From positions 1 through 25,032 of the forward strand of contig MU401828.1 of NCBI GenBank assembly GCA_022579005.1: DNA of 25,032 nt, in the 5' to 3' direction. The DNA is from Poronia punctata (lineage: Eukaryota > Ascomycota > Sordariomycetes > Xylariales > Xylariaceae). The translations under genes and the position numbers were made by a program. The notes under the pieces were generated by a model. That model made no database searches and was not told the DNA's origin. It saw nothing but the letters and a program-made list of their open reading frames with translations. Below are positions 18,351-25,032 of this stretch, in pieces; the first letter of the stretch is position 1; each line of letters starts with the position of its first letter.

Positions 18351-20579
18351 TTCCTAGTTTTTAATAATTTTAATATTTATAAGTATATTTGCTAATTAAG
18401 CCTATTTTTAATTTTTTTAATTTTTTTAATTTATTGTTTTTTATAAGCTATTTTTTTATTAACTTATTAGCTTATATTTAGCTTTATATATTTTTTTAAT
18501 TTATAACTTTATTTTAGTATTTACTTTTTTTTAGCATTATTATTTTATTAAGCTTTTTGCTAAGCAACTGCTATTATGCTGCTTTTAAAGCTTTTTTATT
18601 TTAAGTTTATATACTAGTATACTTTTAATATTAAAATAAGTTAAATATTTTTAAATTATAAAATTTTTAATTTTAACTATAATCTTATTTAGCTAAATAA
18701 TAATAAGCTAAAAATTGTAATAATACTTAGTAAAAAGCCTTACTAGCACTACGTTTTTAGTATATATTTAAATTTTTATATTTATTATTTTTACTACTTT
18801 AGTAATATTAACTATATTTTTTATAAAAAAAATTAGTAAAGTTGTTATGCTATATATTTGCTGCTTTTTTACTTATTAGTTTGTTTAAATATTTATTTTC
18901 TTTTAAATACTTTTTACTTTAGTTAGTATAGCTTAATAAATTATATAGTACGCTACTTATTTTTACGCTAAAACTAAAAACGCTTAGCAAAACTATTAAG
19001 CTACTATTATTAAAGCTAAAAATAAAAATAAAAATAAAAATATAAGTATAAATGCTACTTTATTAAATAATATTTTTATTATTATAAGTTAATATATATT
19101 TTGCTTATTTAAAGTAAGCTTAGCTTTTTAGTAAGTAGTTATTTTTTAAAAAAAAGCTAGTTATATTAATTAAAAAAAAGCAACGCTATATTACTATTTA
19201 TTAAAAATTAGTTGCTATTTATTATTTATTAACTATTATAGTTACTTTTTTTATAATTTATATTTTTATTTCTTATTTACTAGTATATTTATTAATACTT
19301 AGTAGTTTTATATTAGCAAAAAAAAGCTTTTACTTAATAACTTTAATAATATTATATATAAAGCCTAGTTTTTTTTTTTAAAGTATTAAAATAGCCTTTT
19401 AAATATTTTAAATACTTATTTATATTAATTATATATACTTATTTTAAAAGCTACTAATAAAAAGCTAAACTTTAAAAAAGCTTATAAAAATAAAAGCATT
19501 AAAGCATTTTTTAGTATTAGTAAAGCTTTTTAAAAGATTTTTGCTTATAATATAGTTTTTATTACTATTGCTAACTTTATTTATAATATTTATTAAACTA
19601 TATTGCTTATTTTTAACTATAGCTATTTTAATAGTATAATATATTATTTACTTTTTTAGCTACTTTTTAGCTTTTGCTTACTAACTTTTTATTTAATAAT
19701 AATATTTTTTATATTAATAGTTTAAATATATTTTAAGTTATAATAAGTTTATTAAAATATAAAGTTTTATTTTTTATAATACTATAGCTTAGTTTAGCTT
19801 ACTTAATAATAGCTTATTATTTTTTTATTAACTAAGTATATACTTTATAATTTAATATTTATTATGCTAATTATAATTACTTTATTTATTATTTTACTTA
19901 GCATAAACTTTTTTAACTTTTTTTTTATACTAGTTTAGTAAGTAGCTTATATTTATTAAGTATTTAAGTAGCTTTTAAGTATTATATTTTATTAGCTAGC
20001 TTTTTTATTTTACTAAATATTTTTATTTACTTTAGTTTTTTTAATACTAAACAATATTTTTTATTACTTATTTTTTTTACTTATTTTTTAATTTAAATAA
20101 TGCTATTTTATTAATATTTTTTAGCTAGTTTATTTATAGCTTAAGTAATAATATAAAAAATATATTATAAACTTAAAAATAAATCTTTAGCAATTAAATT
20201 TAATATACTTAAATTTTTACTTTTTTAATAACTTTAACTTAAATATATATAAAAGCTAGTTTTCTTTTATATTTAAACTTAAAATATATTATTAATAGCT
20301 TTATTACGTTATTTACTTAAAACTTTTTTAATATATAACGCTTATTATAATATTTTTATATTAACTTAATTGCTTATTTTTAGTGTTTATAAACTATATA
20401 ATGTATAGCTTTTATTTACTATAGCTTTTTTTTTACTTTTTAAATATTAAATTAAAGCTGCTTTAATATATATTTAATACTTTTTAAATAATATTTATAT
20501 AATGCTTTAAATAGTAAATAGCTTATAATAGCATATTAGCTATTATTATATATAAATTTAATATTTACTAATACTTTAA

Positions 20580-21250
20580 CTTAGCTATTTAGCTTATTAT
20601 TATAAAAAATATAAAAATATTTTTTTAAAGTTTAGTATATTTATTTTATTTAGCTATTAGTTTAAAAATATTATATAGTAAATAGCTGCTAATATACTTT
20701 TTATATTTTATAAAACTGTTTTTAAAATTTACTTATAATAAGTTTATTTTTATTACTTATAATTTTTTTTAAAAACTTATATTAGTAGTTTACTTTATAA
20801 TATATAATTATTATAAGCTTAGTAATATTAAGCGTTTTTTATATAAAAATACATAATATTATTTTTATAAACTAATTTATAATAATTAAAATTATATTAT
20901 AAACGTTATTATTTGCTTTTATATATAAAAGTAGTTTTATAATAAAATTTAAGCTAATTTTTTTAAAAAGCTACTTTAATAAAAATAATAACTAAAGTTT
21001 TTTATAAAGCTTATACTTTAATTTATAAGCTTTTTTATATTATATATAGCTAATAACATATTTTTAAATATTTTGCTTTAAGCTTTTTTAATAAAACTTA
21101 TATTATAATAACTTAGCTATTTTAATTTTTTTTATATACTTAGCTTTTAAGTTATTATAGTACTAATATATTAGTTACTTTATTAAAACTTTTTAAGCTA
21201 AAATTACTAGCTATTTTTTAAAATATAATATACTTTTATTATTAATATAA
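20580..21250 (-). pseudogene. Decayed Gypsy integrase, copy 2
   Basis: One minus-strand frame carries the integrase from the zinc-binding domain into the catalytic core. The HHCC region reads with Tyr where His or Cys are expected (YYNN near 21090-21080; YVISYI-stop-YKK near 21060-21030). The core starts KKISLNFIIKLL near 20962, followed by NNNVYNIILIII. The three acidic positions are codons 20949-20947 (Asn), 20754-20752 (Asn, in ISNKN) and 20646-20644 (Lys). Spacing is 64 and then exactly 35 residues, the D,D35E arrangement. Every catalytic acid and zinc ligand that I can place is changed by a G-to-A or C-to-T transition. It is non-functional. Confidence 0.85.
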
Positions 21251-21699
21251 TATTTTTTATATATTTTAGCTTTATAGTATATAATTTTTATAAGCTTTAT
21301 AAAAGTAAAGTTTTTAGCTTATAATTTATAAACTATTTTATAAAACTGCGTTAAAGCTGCTAGTTTAAAAGCCGTTTTGCTTTAAGCTAATTTTTTAATT
21401 TTAGTATATAAAACATATTAATTATAAATAATAGCTTTAGCTTTTTTTTAAAAAAAGTAGTTTTTATATTTTTAGTAGTAGCTTTTATTAAATAAGTTAT
21501 TATTATTATTTATATAATATATAATATATAAATTAAGCATATATATTAATACTTTTTACTTTTTTGCTTTTAAAAATTGTTTATAATTATATAATAAAAG
21601 TTTAGCGCTTTATAAGCTTATAAGTTTATAATTTATATTTTTATTATTAAATAAGCTAATAAGTATAAGTTTAATAAAGCTTTTTAAGCTGCTTTAATA

Positions 21700-23060
21700 A
21701 TATAAGCTAATATTTTACTTTTTTTTTAAACAAAATTTTTATTAATAATTACTATACTTATTATAGCAGCTTACTAATTAGTTAAAGCTTTTTTTTTAAT
21801 ATTAGTATTATATTTTTATATTAAATTTTTTTTAGCTATATAATTTAGCTTTTTTAATAGCTTATTTACTAGGTTTAATATATTTAATTAATATTTTATA
21901 TTAAAATTAAACTATGCTAGCTTTTATACTTAGTAAAGAGGCTTTTTATAAAAGTTTTGCGCTAGTAAATTAACTATACTTTTTAAAGCTATATAGTTTA
22001 TTTATATTATAAAAGTTTTATTTATTTTTTTAAAGTACTGCTGCTAGTATTTATAGCTTTTTATAATTACTAAAAGCTTTTGCTAGCTTATTATTTATTT
22101 AGTTTTTATATTTATAAGCTTTTATAATTAATACGTAACTAGTTTTTATATTTTTTTATAAAGCTATAATAATATTTTTAATATTACTTTTATTAATATA
22201 TTTATTTTTACTTTAATATTTAAATAACTATTTTAATAGTAAAAAGTAGTTATTAATATAAAAGCTTTTTTTTATATTTTTAAATACTTAATTTACTTTT
22301 AAAGTTTATTTAAAAATATAGCTTAGTAAAGTATAACTTTTTAAAATAGCTATAATTAGTATAATAATGTTTATATATTTAGTTATAAACTTTTTATAAA
22401 AGTTTATAAACTTTAAAAATATTTATATATTATATATTAAAATTAATACTTTTTACTTTTAAATAGCAGCAACTTTTTAAAAATCTATTTTTATTTTTTT
22501 AGTTATAATAATAAACTTTAAAAGATTTATTTTAGTTTTAAAAAACTTATACTTTAATAGTTTTATAAATAGTTAATATTTTACTAACTACTTATAAACT
22601 AATTAAAAGTGCTTTTTATATTGCTTTTTATATTAAAAAAAAACTATAATATTATTTAAGTAAACTATATAAATATAGTTTATTAGCTTAGCTAGCGTTT
22701 TATATTTATAAGCTTAAAAAGTTATAAAAGTATTAATTAATTTAAAAAGTATAACTATATACTTAAAATGCTTATATTTTATTTAAAAAGCAGTTTTTTA
22801 CTTATTACTATATTTAATTTAAATATAATAGTAAGCATTATAAAAGTTTAGCTTTAAAAAAATCTTTATTAACTTTAGCTTATTTATTACTTTTAATATA
22901 AAAAGTAAAAAGTATTTATTTTTTATAATTACTTTATTTAAGCTTTTATAATTAATATAAAGCTTTATAGTTTTTTTTTTTAGTATAAATAAAATAAAAG
23001 CTTTTATATTTGCTTTTAAGTACTATATATAGCTTATTTAAAAGTTTTTTTTAAAATACT
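21700..23060 (-). pseudogene. Decayed Gypsy reverse transcriptase and RNase H, copy 2
   Basis: Homologous to copy 1 at 1700-2960 (offset about 20.1 kb). The active-site motif at 22662-22651 again reads Y-L-N-N in place of Y-x-D-D. In-frame stops are frequent. The shared Asn-Asn in both copies means either convergent RIP at the same sites or amplification of an already mutated ancestor. Confidence 0.8.
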
Positions 23061-24569
23061 TTTTAAGCACTTATTATTAGGCCTTTATAATAAAATAAAT
23101 TAAACTAAATAGTACTTATGCTTTTTTTACTAAGTTTATTATATATTATGCTTTTTTTAGCACTAATAACGTTTTAGCTAATAGCTTAAAATATATATAC
23201 TAAAACGCTTTAAAACACTTAAATAAATTAATTTTATTTTTAGTGCTAAGCTTATTATTAATTTTAAAAAATAGTAACTTTTTTTAAAACTAATACTTAT
23301 ATTTATTAAATTAGTAATATATACTGCTTAACTACTAATTACGTTTTTAGCAAACTTTTTAAAATTTATTTTTTAATATTTACTATAAAATTATTAAGTT
23401 AAAGCTATATTTAATAGTATACTTAACTAATTTATTTTTAGCTATAATATTAAAAGCTTTAACGCTTTTTACTTTTTATATATTATATAAAATATTTATT
23501 TAAAAGTTTACTTAATTTTTTAAGTATTAATTATTTAAAAACTAGCTATATATGCTACTTAGCACTTTATTAGCTTTTTATTTAGTTTTATTAATAAAAA
23601 TAATAAAATATCTACTTTTTATAAGTATTTTTTTTAAAAGTTTTTATATATAATATTAACTTAAGCTTTTATATTTATATTTATAATAACTTTTTTTAGC
23701 TTTTGCTTACTACTTAAAAAAATTATAGCTATTATTTAAAATAGCTTTATAGTACTTAATGCTTTATAAAACTTTGCTAAAATAAATTAAATATATTAAC
23801 TTATTTTAGCTTAGCTTTTAATTTTTTATTTTTAAAGTTTAACTAAGCTGCTTAAATATTTTATACTTTATTTTAAGCTAATTTAGTAGCTTTTACTTAA
23901 CTTTATTTAATTAGCAATTTAATACTAATTGCTTATTTTTTAAGCAATACTTATTTATATAGCTTTTTTTACTATAATAGTAGCACTTTATAAAGCTATT
24001 ACTAATATATAGTAATTTACTTTAGTTTTAATTTATTTATTACTTAAATAAGTTATTAATTTTTTTTTAAACTATTTAAGCGTTTTTAAGTTTTTTACTA
24101 ACTTTTTTTGCTTTAGTAAGCATTTAGCATATTTTTACTTATATAATAGTTTATACTTTTTATTAGTATAATACTAAGTATTTTATTATTTTTTAGCTTT
24201 ATAATATATTATTATTATATTATTAAATAATATATGCTACTTTATTAAAACCTTTTTTAATTTCTTTTAAAGCTTATACTAATAATTAAAAGCTAGTTAG
24301 CTATTATTTTTTAGTAGTATAGCGCTTTTAAGCTTTTATATTAGCACTTATTAATAAAAAAATCTTTTTTTTAAGTTTTTATTTTTTTATTATTAAAGCT
24401 TATATAATTACTTTTAAAAAGTTTGCTTAAATAGCTTTAAGTAAATTTTTTTTTATTAAATAAACTTTTAAAAATTATTAAAAGTAGCTTTTTTTTTTAA
24501 GTTATTATAATTTAATATATTTTAATAAAAATACTAATTTATTTAAATATTAAACTTAGCTTATATTAA

Positions 24570-24667
24570 AGCTTATATAATTTATATTAAATTTTTATAG
24601 CTAAGCTTTTACTAATTAAGCTTATATAATTTATATTAAATTTTTATAGCTAAGCTTTTACTAATTA
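24570..24667 (+). repeat. 49-bp tandem duplication inside Gypsy copy 2
   Basis: Two adjacent identical 49-nt units (24570-24618 and 24619-24667), each starting AGCTTATATAATTTATATTA. The corresponding place in copy 1 (about 4438-4485) has a single unit, so the duplication is specific to copy 2 and recent. Confidence 0.9.
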
Positions 24668-25032
24668 CTTTTTTTATAGCTATAATTTAGTTTTTAATTT
24701 TTATAGCAATAGTATTTTGCTTTAGCTACTTATAATTATATATAAATGCTTTAGCCTTATTTTTATATTATAGCTTTTTTTGCTTATTAAGTAGCTAAAA
24801 TAATTATAAGTTTTAATTTATTATATTAATAATCTAGTTTAAAAAATTGTTTTTTTAGCTTTTTAAACTTTTATAAAAACTATTATAATAAAAACTTTTA
24901 TTAAATAAACTATTATATAATAGTAGCCTAAAGTAAAAAAATAGCTTTTACTTTTTTAACCTTTTTAAAAGTTGCTAGCTATTAGCTAATTATTTATTTT
25001 AATAAATAGTATATTTTATTTTAAGTTTTTTA

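Larger units (their letters stand above)
18099..25032 (-). mobile_element. Ty3/Gypsy LTR retrotransposon, copy 2, 5' end beyond the window
   Basis: A minus-strand element with its 3' LTR (18099-18333), a polypurine tract next to it, an integrase core (about 21250-20580), and RNase H and reverse transcriptase remains (about 23060-21700). A region homologous to copy 1 extends from about 21495 to the window edge. The order RT, RNase H, integrase, LTR is that of Ty3/Gypsy. The part between 18351 and 20580 should hold the integrase C-terminus, but I could not recognise a chromodomain. All coding parts are broken by RIP. The 5' LTR is not in the window. Confidence 0.85.

Noticed and set aside
18334..25032. 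Centromere or telomere
   Set aside because: AT-rich, retrotransposon-filled DNA fits a pericentromere, but nothing specific is present: no telomere repeats and no way to see CENP-A. The sequence alone does not support it.

Overview
This window looks like nuclear DNA of a filamentous ascomycete (Pezizomycotina); I cannot name the species. It is a bipartite, mosaic region. About 21 kb is extremely AT-rich: sample lines hand-counted give about 7-17% G+C. It is dominated by TpA and shows the C-to-T and G-to-A pattern of repeat-induced point mutation (RIP). In the middle, roughly 8985-13060, lies one island of ordinary composition (about 52% G+C in a sample line) holding two intact, convergent genes.

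Gene island. The plus-strand gene (9331-11373, three exons, predicted 615 aa) encodes a secreted-pathway, single-pass membrane kelch-repeat protein with a signal peptide, six visible kelch Gly-Gly doublets, one transmembrane helix and a cytoplasmic tail. Its first intron appears to be of the rare GC-AG type. The minus-strand gene (12115-12895, two exons, predicted 239 aa) is recognisable as FYV7, a ribosomal RNA-processing factor. Its true start lies in an upstream exon separated by a 61-nt intron, so a simple open-reading-frame reading gives the wrong N-terminus. The 741 nt between the two stop codons hold no supported gene.

Left flank (1-8985). A fragment of an unidentified repeat (1-1375) interrupts a minus-strand Ty3/Gypsy retrotransposon (1376-5340). 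That element keeps its 235-nt 5' LTR and a decayed but readable reverse transcriptase. It is followed by AT-rich DNA with several dispersed repeat modules (called P1, P2, P3, Q and R here), short tandem repeats, a 20-bp-period TTAA satellite and a cluster of TAAACG motifs at the edge of the island.

Right flank (13060-25032). Copies of the same modules reappear (R', Q', an inverted copy of the left-end repeat, P1', P2', P3'). Then comes an unassigned 2.4-kb AT-rich block, and a second minus-strand Gypsy copy (18099 to beyond 25032) with its 3' LTR, polypurine tract, integrase and reverse transcriptase. In both Gypsy copies the catalytic aspartates read as asparagine, and in-frame stops are frequent, which is what RIP does. 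The elements are dead.

Nothing here forms an obvious new multi-gene system. The most interesting points are the survival of a conserved ribosome-biogenesis gene in a tiny island inside RIP-destroyed retrotransposon DNA, the modular repeats on both sides of the island, and the two corrected gene models.
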